Below, in pieces: positions 1-9,701 of a DNA stretch of 50,353 nucleotides. Source of the DNA: an uncultured Bacteroidales bacterium (GTDB lineage Bacteria > Bacteroidota > Bacteroidia > Bacteroidales > Muribaculaceae); NCBI GenBank assembly GCA_902792435.1, contig CADAZN010000023.1:1-50353 (forward strand), written 5' to 3'. The position numbers and the translations under genes are program-made. Below the pieces are notes generated by a model, which saw nothing but the letters and a program-made list of their open reading frames with translations, ran no database searches and was not told where the DNA came from. How positions within the stretch are numbered: position 1 is the stretch's first letter; every line of letters begins with the position of its first letter.

Positions 1-472
1 AGATTTTTCAAGGACTCGGTCGCCGAGTGAGCCTTAGAGTTCTTTAAGTGAAACCGCTATCTTTGCCGATGGCAGAAAACAGATTGAATTATGGCAAGAT
101 AATATAAATAATCTGGCGTAAGCAAGCCTTGCGACAACGATGGGTGCAACTTTGTGAGATTATTAAAGTATAATTGCGCGCGTCTCTGCAATTTTCAACC
201 TAATTTTCAATAAATTTTAAGCGAAGCGCCCATCCAGCACCTGTGAGATTTATAAATATTTGTTAGATTTCTCGCCGCAGGCGACCCACCCAGTATCCAA
301 CGTTATTGTGCATTGTGCATTGATTAAAGCCAGTTGTTCAAGTTGTTTCTAGGTTGTGTAAGTTGTTTGATCAAACTTTTTCTTTTTAATGTCGTTTTTC
401 TCACCAAAAATTACTAACTTTGCCAACTAATTTTAGTATAATAGATATTTTATATACTGTTTTGACCTATAA
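1..472. other. Leading non-coding region before parC
   Basis: No convincing complete gene. Frame 1 stays open from the window edge to a TGA at 28-30 and could be the last nine codons of a gene starting outside the window; this is too short to identify. The rest is AT-rich. Around 330-370 the words GTTGTT and AAGTTGTTT recur as short imperfect direct repeats. A TAACTTTG at 414-421 fits the Bacteroidota -7 element and lies about 50 nt before the parC start, but no clear TTTG was found 19-21 nt upstream of it. Confidence 0.5.
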
Positions 473-3397
473 ATGAACGACGATAATAACATACCCAACG
501 ACATGGAGCCCATCGAGGACGACGCTCAAAACCAAAACTCAACCTCCAACGCAGAGAGCGAGCAGAAAAAGTCCAAGAAGAGCTCCCCCTCTAAGATAGA
601 GGAAGAGCAGGACGAGTCCAAGGAGAGCTCCCCCTCTAAGATAGAGGGGGCCGGGGGGAGTATGACCGAGTCAAGTGAGTCAGGTGAGTCAGGTGAGTCA
701 GGTGAGTCAAGTGATTCCACTGATTCCAGCGATTCCACTGATTCCACTGATTCCAACCCAACAACCGATTCTCAAGCCCCAACATCCTATCCTCGCACCG
801 ATAGCACCAAGAAGGACAAGCGCCTCAAGCTCTCGGGTATGTACGAGAACTGGTTCATCGACTATGCCAGCTACGTAATCCTTGAGCGCGCCATCCCTCA
901 CATCGAGGACGGCCTCAAGCCCGTGCAGCGACGCATCCTGCATGTCATGAAGGAGAGCGATGACGGACATTATACCAAGGTGGCAGGTATCGTGGGCGAC
1001 ACCATGCACTACCATCCTCACGGCGACGCATCCATTGGCGACGCATTGGTACAGCTGGGACAAAAGGAACTGCTCATCGACACTCAAGGTAACTGGGGTA
1101 ACATCCTCACTGGCGACGGTGCTGCTGCACCTCGTTACATCGAGGCACGATTGAGTGAGTTTGCCCTCGAGGTTGCCTTCGACAACAAGGTCACCGACTG
1201 GACCATGAGCTACGACGGACGCAACCGCGAACCCATCACCCTCCCCGTCAAGTTCCCGCTATTGCTGGCTCAAGGTGCCGAGGGTATCGCCGTTGGTCTT
1301 TCGTGCAAAATCCTGCCTCACAACTTCAACGAGATTCTCGATGCTGCTGTCGCCTATCTCAAGGGCGAGGAATTCCAGCTTTACCCCGACTTCCCCACTG
1401 GCGGATATGTCGACGTTAACAACTACCGTGATGGCGAGCGAGGCGGCAACGTGAGAGTGCGCACCAAGATTGAGAAGCTTGACAATAAGACTCTGCTAGT
1501 CAAGGATCTGCCTTACGGCAAGACCACCAGCACTCTCATCGATTCTATTCTGAAAGCCGCCGAGAAAGGCAAGATTAAGATTAAGAAGGTTGAGGACAAC
1601 ACATCTTCTACCGCCGAGATTATAGTCACCCTGCAACCAGGAACATCGAGCGACAAAGCCATCGACGCACTCTACGCTTTCAGCGACTGCGAGACAAGCA
1701 TTTCGCCCAACATTTGCGTCATCAAGGACGAGAAGCCACAGTTCCTCACGGCAACCCACCTGCTTAAGTTCAGCGTTGACCACACCAAGGATATTCTCAA
1801 GCGCGAACTCGAGATTCAGCGACTGGAGACCATGGAGTCGCTCTTCTTTGCTTCGCTCGAGAAAATCTTCATCGAGGAGCGCATCTACAAGGATCGCGGC
1901 TACGAGCAAGCCAAGGACGAGGACGCCGCTGTTAAGCACATCGACAAGCGATTGGAGCCTTTTAAGCCGCAGTTCTACCGCGAAATCACGCGCGACGACA
2001 TCCTGCGCCTCATGGAAATCAAGATGAAGCGCATCGTCAAGTTCAACAGCGACAAGGCCGACAACTACATCGCTATGCTCAACGAGCGACTTGCCGACAT
2101 CGACTACAAGCTGGAGCACCTCGTGGAGCACACCATCAATTGGTATGAGAACTTGAAGAAGAAATATGGCCACCTGCATCCTCGCAAGACCACCATTCGC
2201 GACTTCGACACTATCGTCGCCAGCAAGGTGGTCGAGGCCAACGAGAAACTCTACATCAACCGTCAGGAGGGCTTCATCGGCACTTCGCTCAAGAAGGATG
2301 AGTTCATTTGCAACTGCAGCGACATCGACGATATTATCATCTTCTACAAGGACGGTAAATATAAGGTAAGTAAGGTTGCCGAGAAACTATATGTGGGCAA
2401 GAACGTGATGCACGTGGGCGTCTACAAGCGCAACGATGTGCGCACTATCTACAATGCGCTCTACATCGACGGCAAAGGTGGCACCACCTATATGAAACGT
2501 TTTGCTGTCACTGGTGTGACACGCGACAGAGAATATGACATCACGCAAGGCAAACCAGGCTCTAAGGTGCTGTGGTTCACTGTTAACCCCAACGGCGAGG
2601 CCGAGGTGCTGCGCATCACCCTCAAGCCCAAGAAGCACCTGCGCGTGCTGCAGTTTGATGTCGACTTAGCCGACATGGCAATTAAGGGACGCACAGTGCG
2701 CGGCAACATGGTGACCAAGAACGAGATTCACCGCATCACGCTCAAGGAGCATGGACGTTCCACCCTCGACGACCGCGAGGTGTTCTTCGACCAGGATATC
2801 CTTCGCATCAACTACGAGGGACATGGTGTTTCGCTGGGCAAGTTCGCTGGTGAGGACCGCATTTTGGTGATAATGCGCAATGGCGAGTTCTACACCACCA
2901 CCCACGAGGCGACCAACCACTACGAGGAAGGCATTCTGCGCATCATGAAATATGACCCAAGCACCGTGTGGACAGCAATTCTCAACGATGCCGACCAGGG
3001 ATATGTCTACCTCAAGCGTTTCACGCTCGACGACAACAGCAAGAAACAGCGCATGATAGGCGAGAATCCCGAATCGTCGCTCATCTTGCTCACCGATACA
3101 AAGTATCCACGATTTGAGGTAAAATTCGGTGGCGACGACAGTGTACGTGACAACCTCATCGTCGATGCCGACGAATTCATCGCCGTCAAGAGCTTCCATG
3201 CCAAGGGCAAGCGACTGACAACCTACAAGGTTGACACCGTAACTGAACTGGAACCACGCATTGTGGAAGAGGTTCCCGCCGAAATAGAACAAGACTCCGA
3301 GCCTCAAGATGAGATGCCAAGCGACATCGATCAGCAGGAGGTTCGCGACAAACTAACAGGACAAACGCGACTCTTCGACGATGATCAACCAGAGTAA
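473..3397 (+). CDS. parC: DNA topoisomerase IV subunit A (ParC type)
   Basis: The A subunit of type IIA topoisomerase IV, which cuts and religates DNA and decatenates chromosomes together with ParE. The core begins near residue 118 and reads NWFIDYASYVILERAIP, the ParC rather than GyrA wording. DGLKPVQRR follows at 146-154, and the catalytic tyrosine is Y222 in AAAPRYIEARLS. A beta-pinwheel-like C-terminal part follows. At 974 aa it is longer than usual because of about 115 low-complexity Ser/Glu/Asp/Thr residues at the N-terminus. These contain SSPSKIE twice (37-43 and 52-58), then GES and DST triplets encoded by 9-bp DNA repeats. The SSPSKIE segments are translated copies of a palindromic repeat also present just after the gene (3411-3449). 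Translation could instead start at ATG 662, which lies 4 nt after a G-rich run. parE is not in the window. Confidence 0.95.
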   Translation: MNDDNNIPNDMEPIEDDAQNQNSTSNAESEQKKSKKSSPSKIEEEQDESKESSPSKIEGAGGSMTESSESGESGESGESSDSTDSSDSTDSTDSNPTTDSQAPTSYPRTDSTKKDKRLKLSGMYENWFIDYASYVILERAIPHIEDGLKPVQRRILHVMKESDDGHYTKVAGIVGDTMHYHPHGDASIGDALVQLGQKELLIDTQGNWGNILTGDGAAAPRYIEARLSEFALEVAFDNKVTDWTMSYDGRNREPITLPVKFPLLLAQGAEGIAVGLSCKILPHNFNEILDAAVAYLKGEEFQLYPDFPTGGYVDVNNYRDGERGGNVRVRTKIEKLDNKTLLVKDLPYGKTTSTLIDSILKAAEKGKIKIKKVEDNTSSTAEIIVTLQPGTSSDKAIDALYAFSDCETSISPNICVIKDEKPQFLTATHLLKFSVDHTKDILKRELEIQRLETMESLFFASLEKIFIEERIYKDRGYEQAKDEDAAVKHIDKRLEPFKPQFYREITRDDILRLMEIKMKRIVKFNSDKADNYIAMLNERLADIDYKLEHLVEHTINWYENLKKKYGHLHPRKTTIRDFDTIVASKVVEANEKLYINRQEGFIGTSLKKDEFICNCSDIDDIIIFYKDGKYKVSKVAEKLYVGKNVMHVGVYKRNDVRTIYNALYIDGKGGTTYMKRFAVTGVTRDREYDITQGKPGSKVLWFTVNPNGEAEVLRITLKPKKHLRVLQFDVDLADMAIKGRTVRGNMVTKNEIHRITLKEHGRSTLDDREVFFDQDILRINYEGHGVSLGKFAGEDRILVIMRNGEFYTTTHEATNHYEEGILRIMKYDPSTVWTAILNDADQGYVYLKRFTLDDNSKKQRMIGENPESSLILLTDTKYPRFEVKFGGDDSVRDNLIVDADEFIAVKSFHAKGKRLTTYKVDTVTELEPRIVEEVPAEIEQDSEPQDEMPSDIDQQEVRDKLTGQTRLFDDDQPE
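581..665 (+). repeat. Two palindromic repeat copies inside the parC reading frame
   Basis: The word AGCTCCCCCTCTAAGATAGA starts at 581 and again at 626. The second copy is complete: CCCCCTCTA pairs with TAGAGGGGG, followed by CCGGGGGGAGTATGA up to 665. The first copy keeps the left arm and then diverges. A third copy lies outside the gene at 3411-3449. Both coding copies are read in the same frame, giving SSPSKIE. Confidence 0.85.
713..757 (+). repeat. Five 9-bp tandem repeats (GATTCCACT type) in parC
   Basis: Units at 713, 722, 731, 740 and 749 read GATTCCACT, GATTCCAGC, GATTCCACT, GATTCCACT and GATTCCAAC. They encode Asp-Ser-Thr/Ser/Asn triplets. The preceding stretch (about 672-709) also has a 9-bp period and encodes Gly-Glu-Ser. 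The same 9-mer family occurs between genes at 22032-22103. Confidence 0.85.
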
Positions 3398-3410
3398 TAT
3401 GGTAACTAGT

Positions 3411-3449
3411 AGCTCCCCCTCTAAATAGAGGGGGCCAGGGGGAGTATGA
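3411..3449 (+). repeat. Intergenic copy of the parC palindromic repeat
   Basis: The left arm AGCTCCCCCTCTA pairs with TAGAGGGGG, followed by CCAGGGGGAGTATGA. The whole unit matches the copy at 626-665 except for a 1-nt shorter loop and a few substitutions. It begins 14 nt after the parC stop and ends 36 nt before the next gene. The hairpin lacks a T-run, so it is not a typical terminator. Confidence 0.85.
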
Positions 3450-3485
3450 TTTCCCCAAAATAGCTTTTTTATAGAACTAAATTTA

Positions 3486-4364
3486 ATGAAACTAAAGGTC
3501 GAAATAAGGTTCCTCTTTCTCATGCTAATCATGGCATGCGGCACGCAATGCGCTCTAGCGCAGGACAATGAGAATGAGAAACCTTTAAGACCGGTAGCTT
3601 CGATTTTCTCGGCCCAATATGGCCACGCATCTCTGCTCGACTCTTATCTATCACCCATCAAATACGGTGGGCACGCTATTGCTCTCAACTATGAGGCACA
3701 GCAGGCAACAGGCTTCAACCCACAGCACTGGACAAGGCAGCTGAGCTTGGGAGTCGACTATGACTACACCCACAACCCCGCAGGAAACCACACTATGCAC
3801 TCCCTGATGGTCGACGCCCGATGGGCCTTGATGCACCGCTGGAACAATGTGCTGACTCAAGGGCTCAACTTCAATCTGGGAGGAGAAACGCAATTAAGGG
3901 GAGGAGTGCTCTACAATGCCAACAACAGCAACAATGTCGTCTCGGCACGCATTCACTGGAATGTGGGGGTAATGGGACAGGCAATCTACAACACCCACAT
4001 CAAGCGGCTACCCATCACACTGCGATATCAAGCATCGGTTCCAGTGGTGGGAGCTTTCTTCGCACCCGACTACGACGAAGCCTATTACGAGATTTACCTG
4101 GGCAACCGCGACAACCTAGCCCACTTCGGGTGGTGGGGAAACCGTTTTGATATCGATCACATGCTATCGGCCGACCTGCACCTAGGAAACACCATCCTGC
4201 GCATTGGTTACCGAAACCGCATCAGCACCTCCTGGATCAACAACATCAGCACGCGTGACATTGCTCACTACCTCGTGATTGGTATTGGAGGGGAGTTCCT
4301 CAACGTGAACTCTAAGCGCAGCAACAAGGTTAACAACAACATTATCTCGTCGATGTATCAATGA
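3486..4364 (+). CDS. DUF3316 family protein, probable outer-membrane protein
   Basis: A 292-aa protein. It has a lysine-containing N-terminus and a hydrophobic signal peptide with likely cleavage near ALAQ (residues 23-26), followed by alternating hydrophobic/polar stretches rich in aromatic residues (for example QLSLGVDYDYTH and ARIHWNVGVMG). These suit short beta-strands of an outer-membrane barrel. The wording matches DUF3316, a Bacteroidetes family without known function; the family name is from recognition, the barrel is inference. The stop overlaps the start of the S41 gene by 4 nt (ATGA), so the two are probably translationally coupled. Confidence 0.75.
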   Translation: MKLKVEIRFLFLMLIMACGTQCALAQDNENEKPLRPVASIFSAQYGHASLLDSYLSPIKYGGHAIALNYEAQQATGFNPQHWTRQLSLGVDYDYTHNPAGNHTMHSLMVDARWALMHRWNNVLTQGLNFNLGGETQLRGGVLYNANNSNNVVSARIHWNVGVMGQAIYNTHIKRLPITLRYQASVPVVGAFFAPDYDEAYYEIYLGNRDNLAHFGWWGNRFDIDHMLSADLHLGNTILRIGYRNRISTSWINNISTRDIAHYLVIGIGGEFLNVNSKRSNKVNNNIISSMYQ

Positions 4365-5371
4365 AACGGCTACTGAAAATATTGACCGTGATTTTAGTGC
4401 TCCTGCCATTGGGGGCATGCCACGACCAGGTGGAATGGGACAACGACCCCTACGGCAACTTCGACGCACTGTGGACAATTCTCGACGAGCATTACTGCTT
4501 CTTTGCCTACAAGGACGTTGACTGGCAAGAGGTAAGAACCAGATACCGCGCTAAACTGCATGACGACATAACCAGCCGCGAACTCTTCGACCTGTGCAGC
4601 GACATGCTCAAGGAGTTGAAGGACGGACACACCAATCTCGTCTCGAGCTACGATGTGTCGCGCTACTGGATTTGGGAGCAATATCCCGTCAACTACGACG
4701 AGAGGCTCATCAACGAGCACTACCTCAACTTCAACTATCGCAGGGCGTCAGGAATAAAATATAGTATCCTCGACAATAATTACGCCTACATGTACTATGG
4801 CGACTTCACTAGTGACATTGGCGACGGAAACCTCGACATCGTGCTCAGCACGCTTGCCACAAGCGACGGCTTGATTATCGATGTGCGAGACAACGGAGGT
4901 GGCTATCTCACCAACGTCGAAACACTGGTAGGACGGTTCATCGACGAGAGAACCTACGCCGGCTCCATTCAGCACAAAACTGGAAAGGGGCACAACGAGT
5001 TCTCCGAGCCCTATGATTACTACTTTGAGCCTGCTCATGGCAGGGTTCACTACAACAAGCCCATCGTGGTGCTTGCCAACCGCGGCTCGTTCAGCGCCAC
5101 CAACAATTTTGTCTCAATCATGAAGTCGTTGCCTAACGTCACCGTTGTGGGCGATGTCACTGGAGGTGGATGTGGGCTGCCATTCACTAGCGAACTGCCC
5201 AACGGATGGAGCGTTCGATTCTCGGCAGCTCCTATCACTGGACCCGATGGGAAGCTCACCGAGTTTGGCGTTGAGCCCGATGTCAAGGTCGACATGACGC
5301 AACAAGACATTGCCGCAGGAAAGGACACAATCCTTGAAAAAGCTTTTGACATTTTGAAACACAAACAATAA
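4361..5371 (+). CDS. S41 (tail-specific protease family) lipoprotein
   Basis: A 336-aa protein with a type II signal peptide ending LLPLGAC, so Cys20 is probably lipidated and the protein membrane-anchored. The C-terminal half has S41 core motifs: LIIDVRDNGGGYL, then NRGSFSATNNF, where the serine of SAT is the candidate nucleophile, then VVGDVTGGG. The N-terminal part (residues 35-100) resembles the helical region that precedes the protease core in Bacteroidetes S41 proteins, with LKDGHTNL. No clear PDZ domain is seen. It overlaps the upstream DUF3316 gene by 4 nt and is followed 11 nt later by trmO. The substrate is unknown. Confidence 0.85.
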   Translation: MKRLLKILTVILVLLPLGACHDQVEWDNDPYGNFDALWTILDEHYCFFAYKDVDWQEVRTRYRAKLHDDITSRELFDLCSDMLKELKDGHTNLVSSYDVSRYWIWEQYPVNYDERLINEHYLNFNYRRASGIKYSILDNNYAYMYYGDFTSDIGDGNLDIVLSTLATSDGLIIDVRDNGGGYLTNVETLVGRFIDERTYAGSIQHKTGKGHNEFSEPYDYYFEPAHGRVHYNKPIVVLANRGSFSATNNFVSIMKSLPNVTVVGDVTGGGCGLPFTSELPNGWSVRFSAAPITGPDGKLTEFGVEPDVKVDMTQQDIAAGKDTILEKAFDILKHKQ

Positions 5372-5382
5372 AGGTTGAAACT

Positions 5383-6045
5383 ATGGAAATTACCCCAATC
5401 GCCACATTCCACTCGCCGTTTAACGATAAGTTTGGCATTCCGCGTCAAAGTGGGATTGTGAGCGCGCTCGAGGGTACCATAGTTTTTGAGCCACAGTTCC
5501 GTAACCCCGACAGCCTGAGAGGTCTCGAAGAGTTTGATTTCCTTTGGCTGATTTGGGAATTCTCGGCCAACAAGCATGCTGCCACTTCACCCACTGTGCG
5601 GCCGCCACGGCTGGGAGGGAACACTCGCATCGGAGTCTACGCCACACGCTCGCCCTACCGCCACAATGCCCTCGGGCTCTCGGCGGTCAAGCTGGCAAAG
5701 GTAGAACTCGACACACCGCAAGGGCCAGTGATTCATGTCAATGGGGCCGACCTCATGGACGGAACACCAATCTACGACATCAAGCCCTACATTGCCTATG
5801 CCGACGCGCACCCCGACGCTCGATGCGGCTTTGTCGACACCAACGACTGGCAATCGCTAGAGGTCGACATCCCGCAAGATGTCGCACAACTGTTCTCGCC
5901 ACAGCAGCTTGACGCTCTGAGGCACTCTCTCGCGCTTGATCCGCGACCGCACTACCACAACGACCCAGCCAAGGTCTATGGAATGCACTTCGCCGGGCAC
6001 GATATCCACTTTACCGTTGATGGAAAAAAATTGAAAGTAAAATAA
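5383..6045 (+). CDS. trmO: tRNA N6-threonylcarbamoyladenosine methyltransferase TrmO
   Basis: A 220-aa TsaA/YaeB-family protein. The family uses S-adenosylmethionine to methylate N6 of threonylcarbamoyladenosine at position 37 of certain tRNAs. Visible signatures are IATFHSPFNDKFGIPRQSG at the start, FDFLWLIWEF near residue 50, RPPRLGG, GVYATRSPYRHNALGLS near 85-100, and DGTPIYDIKPYI near 125-136. This order is typical of TrmO, and the length suits the family. It sits 11 nt after the S41 gene and 26 nt before the nucleoside kinase, so it is probably in the same transcript. Confidence 0.92.
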   Translation: MEITPIATFHSPFNDKFGIPRQSGIVSALEGTIVFEPQFRNPDSLRGLEEFDFLWLIWEFSANKHAATSPTVRPPRLGGNTRIGVYATRSPYRHNALGLSAVKLAKVELDTPQGPVIHVNGADLMDGTPIYDIKPYIAYADAHPDARCGFVDTNDWQSLEVDIPQDVAQLFSPQQLDALRHSLALDPRPHYHNDPAKVYGMHFAGHDIHFTVDGKKLKVK

Positions 6046-6071
6046 TTAAAAACCTAATAACATTTCACCCC

Positions 6072-7772
6072 ATGCTTCAAATCCGATGTAAGAACAACAA
6101 TGAGATTAGAGAATTTCCGGAGGGAACGTCTCTTCTCGAAGTCTACAATTCTATGGCCGATGAACTGCAGTTTAAGTACCCTGTCGTCTCGGCTAAGGTG
6201 AACAATGCCTCGCAAGGACTTAAGTTTAGGCTCTTCCAAAATCGTGACGTTGAGTTCCTGGATGCCCGAAGGGGCTCGGGATACCGTGCGGTAGTAAGAT
6301 CGCTGTGCTTTGTCCTTTACAAGGCCACTAGCGACACCTGCCCTGGAAGCAAGCTCTTCATCGAGCACCCCATCTCGGGCGGATACTATTGCAACCTTAG
6401 GAAAAAGAATGGCGAACCTGTAACCGATGAAGATATCGAAAACATTCGCAACAGAATGCGTGAGATTATCGACAACGACACAGTTTTCCACCGTCATGAG
6501 GCAACTACCGATGCTGCCGTAAAGGTTTTTGCCGAACGTGGATTTGCCGACAAGGTAAAGCTGCTTGAATCAAGCGGACAAATCTACAGTGATTACTACA
6601 CTCTCGAAGACACCGCCGACTATTTCTACGGGCCGCTGGTGCCATCGGCAGGGTACATCAAGGTGTGGGACGTGATGCGCTACAAGGATGGATTGCTGCT
6701 GCGCACTCACGACTGGGAAGATCCCGAAAAGCTCTCACCCATGTACGACATGCCGCGCACATTCGAGATGTTTGCCGAGAAGGTGCACTGGGATGTCATC
6801 ATGCGTCAGTCTAACGCTGGTGATGTCAACAAGGCAATCCTTAACGGACACGCCTCTGAGCTCATACAGGTGAGCGAGGCACTCCAAGAGAAGAAAATAG
6901 TGCAAATCGCCGAGGAAATCAACCGTCGGTTCCGCGACAAGGACAACCCAATCCGCATTGTCCTCATCACTGGTCCATCCAGCTCGGGAAAGACAACATT
7001 CTGCAAGCGTCTCTCTATTCAGCTGCTGGCATGCGGCCTCAGGCCTCTGTCATTCTCTACCGACGACTACTTCGTTAACCGCGTCGACACACCACTGCTT
7101 CCCAACGGCGACTACGACTTCGACAACATCAAGGCGGTCGACTGCGATTTGCTCGAAGACCACCTCATGCGCCTGATGAACGGCGAGAGGGTCGAAATCC
7201 CCGAGTACAACTTCGTCACGGGAATGCGTGAGTTCAATGGTAAGAAGCTCAAACTCAAGAACGACACCGTGCTCATCATCGAGGGTATTCACGCCCTGAA
7301 CCCATTGCTCACCGAGAAAATACCCGACGACAAGAAGTTCAAGGTCTACATCTCAACACTAACCAGCATCTCGCTCGACGACCACAACTGGGTGCCAACA
7401 AGCGACAACCGCTTGCTACGCCGCATCATTCGCGACTACAACAAGGGAGCCTTCAGTGCCAAGGAGACAATCAGCCAGTGGAAGAACGTGTGCAATGCCG
7501 AGGAGAAATGGATTGCACCCTATCAGGAGAATGCCGACATGATGTTCAACTCAGCACTCAACATCGAGTTTGCGGTACTTAGGCCACACGCCGAGCTGAT
7601 TCTCTCGAGCGTGCCCAAGAACTGCCCCGAGTACAGCGAGGCTCACCGACTGCTCAAGTTCATCCACTATTTCATCCCCGTCGATGACAAGGAAATCCCG
7701 CCCACAAGCATCATGCGAGAGTTCCTCGGTGGCTCAAGCTTCAAGTACCCCAACCGCCAAGCCCAAGACTAG
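6072..7772 (+). CDS. Nucleoside kinase with N-terminal TGS domain (uridine kinase family)
   Basis: A 566-aa protein. Residues 1-60 resemble a TGS domain (IREFPEGTSLLEVYN), followed by a second domain like that of threonyl-tRNA synthetase. The C-terminal half is a uridine kinase/phosphoribulokinase-type P-loop NTPase with GPSSSGKTTFCKRLS (Walker A near residues 300-308), FSTDDYFVN, DFDNIKAVDCDLL, and IIEGIHALNP as Walker B. This TGS-kinase fusion is common in Bacteroidetes and Firmicutes and is usually labelled nucleoside kinase; the substrate is not settled by sequence. It is the last gene of the plus-strand run and is followed by a strong hairpin at 7804-7833. Confidence 0.85.
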   Translation: MLQIRCKNNNEIREFPEGTSLLEVYNSMADELQFKYPVVSAKVNNASQGLKFRLFQNRDVEFLDARRGSGYRAVVRSLCFVLYKATSDTCPGSKLFIEHPISGGYYCNLRKKNGEPVTDEDIENIRNRMREIIDNDTVFHRHEATTDAAVKVFAERGFADKVKLLESSGQIYSDYYTLEDTADYFYGPLVPSAGYIKVWDVMRYKDGLLLRTHDWEDPEKLSPMYDMPRTFEMFAEKVHWDVIMRQSNAGDVNKAILNGHASELIQVSEALQEKKIVQIAEEINRRFRDKDNPIRIVLITGPSSSGKTTFCKRLSIQLLACGLRPLSFSTDDYFVNRVDTPLLPNGDYDFDNIKAVDCDLLEDHLMRLMNGERVEIPEYNFVTGMREFNGKKLKLKNDTVLIIEGIHALNPLLTEKIPDDKKFKVYISTLTSISLDDHNWVPTSDNRLLRRIIRDYNKGAFSAKETISQWKNVCNAEEKWIAPYQENADMMFNSALNIEFAVLRPHAELILSSVPKNCPEYSEAHRLLKFIHYFIPVDDKEIPPTSIMREFLGGSSFKYPNRQAQD

Positions 7773-7803
7773 TAGCCAACCTAAAACTATCAACGAAAAA
7801 AAC

Positions 7804-7833
7804 AACTGCATCGAGCATTGTCTCGATGCAGTT
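7804..7833. terminator. Bidirectional terminator hairpin
   Basis: AACTGCATCGA (7804-7814) pairs perfectly with TCGATGCAGTT (7823-7833). It is preceded by A-rich and followed by T-containing sequence, between the nucleoside kinase and the convergent mscL gene. Confidence 0.75.
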
Positions 7834-7877
7834 TCTGTAACAAGGAACAGGGAAAACGTCAGCAATCAGCTCTCAGC

Positions 7878-7933
7878 AATCACTAATCACTAATCACTAA
7901 TCCCTCATCACTAATCCCTAATCCCCAATCCCC
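7878..7933 (+). repeat. Eight 7-bp tandem repeats (AATCACT/AATCCCT)
   Basis: Eight consecutive 7-bp units: AATCACT three times, then AATCCCT, CATCACT, AATCCCT, AATCCCC and AATCCCC. They lie just beyond the 3' end of mscL. There are no spacers, so this is not a CRISPR array. Confidence 0.85.
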
Positions 7934-7945
7934 GCAAAGCGTCAA

Positions 7946-8335
7946 TTAATCCTTCTTCAGCAGGTCGCGAATCTCGCCAAGGAGCTTCTCCTCGTTGCTG
8001 GGCTCGGCAGGTGCGGGCTCTTCCTCTTTCTTCTTGGTGAGCTTGTTCATACCCTTAATCATCAAGAAGATACACAGTGCAATGATGAGGAAGTCGATAA
8101 CGTTCTGAATAAACGTTCCATACTTGAGCACTGCTGCTCCTTCGCCTTCACCAATCTTGAGAGCGAGACCATTGAAGTCTACATTGCCAGTGAGCATGCC
8201 AATGGCTGGCATCAGCACGTCGTCAACGAGTGAACTAACAATTTTGCCAAAAGCGCCGCCAATGATTACACCAACAGCCATGTCCATTACGTTGCCCTTC
8301 ATGGCAAATTCTTTAAATTCTTTTACAAAACCCAT
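7946..8335 (-). CDS. mscL: Large-conductance mechanosensitive channel MscL
   Basis: A 129-aa inner-membrane channel that opens under membrane tension during hypo-osmotic shock. The start [37 protein letters not shown] is the MscL amphipathic N-terminal helix followed by TM1 (residues 14-43). TM2 lies at about 75-97 ([14 protein letters not shown]). A charged C-terminal bundle ends [15 protein letters not shown]. The length is normal for the family. It is a single-gene unit read towards the 7804-7833 terminator. Confidence 0.96.
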   Translation of the reverse strand: MGFVKEFKEFAMKGNVMDMAVGVIIGGAFGKIVSSLVDDVLMPAIGMLTGNVDFNGLALKIGEGEGAAVLKYGTFIQNVIDFLIIALCIFLMIKGMNKLTKKKEEEPAPAEPSNEEKLLGEIRDLLKKD

Positions 8336-8592
8336 AGCGATTAATTATTTATAAGTTAATAAATTAATTGTATACAATTATCACTCATGAACTATTAAAC
8401 ATTCTTAATTGGGACCACTACTCTCAATATTTTATGCCAAATGACTACGATTTTGAAAAAAAATATATTAATTTTGCAGTCGTAAAAAGAATGCAGTAAA
8501 TGATCTACATTTGCAATCTATTGCAATAGCATGTGCAAAGATAATACTTTTTATACAATAATAATTATTTATTTTAAACAATTTACTGAATT

Positions 8593-9568
<976 letters not shown>

Positions 9569-9596
9569 TCGCACTTTCCGATTTTGAATTTTTACT

Positions 9597-9634
9597 AAAG
9601 AGCCTGACCTGCATCGCGCAAGTCGGGCTCTTTT
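9597..9634 (+). terminator. Rho-independent terminator after gapA
   Basis: AGAGCCTGAC pairs with GTCGGGCTCT (one T-G wobble), flanked by AAA on the left and TTTT on the right. It lies about 30 nt after the gapA stop. Confidence 0.8.
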
Positions 9635-9654
9635 GGTTAATCTTTAATGTAAGA

Positions 9655-9686
9655 TTTGGTGGTATGCATAATTATTATTACCTTTG
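9655..9686 (+). promoter_or_regulatory. Bacteroidota promoter for the phosphatase-like gene
   Basis: TTTG at 9655-9658, a 20-nt spacer, then TACCTTTG at 9679-9686, a full match to the Bacteroidota housekeeping consensus. The TTG inside the -7 element could be misread as a start codon. The first ATG (9702) lies 16 nt further on, so the leader is very short. Confidence 0.8.
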
Positions 9687-9701
9687 GAAACAAAAAGATT
9701 A

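Noticed and set aside
1496-2179. Minus-strand 227-codon open frame opposite parC
   Set aside because: It is the antisense of a conserved topoisomerase core, with no promoter or domain.
7878-7933. Short tandem repeats as a possible CRISPR array
   Set aside because: The units are 7 bp and contiguous, without spacers, and no cas genes were seen. The 9-bp repeats at 22032-22103 fail for the same reason.
9684-9701. TTG at 9684 as the start of the phosphatase-like gene
   Set aside because: The TTG lies inside the -7 promoter element; the ATG at 9702 begins a normal signal peptide.
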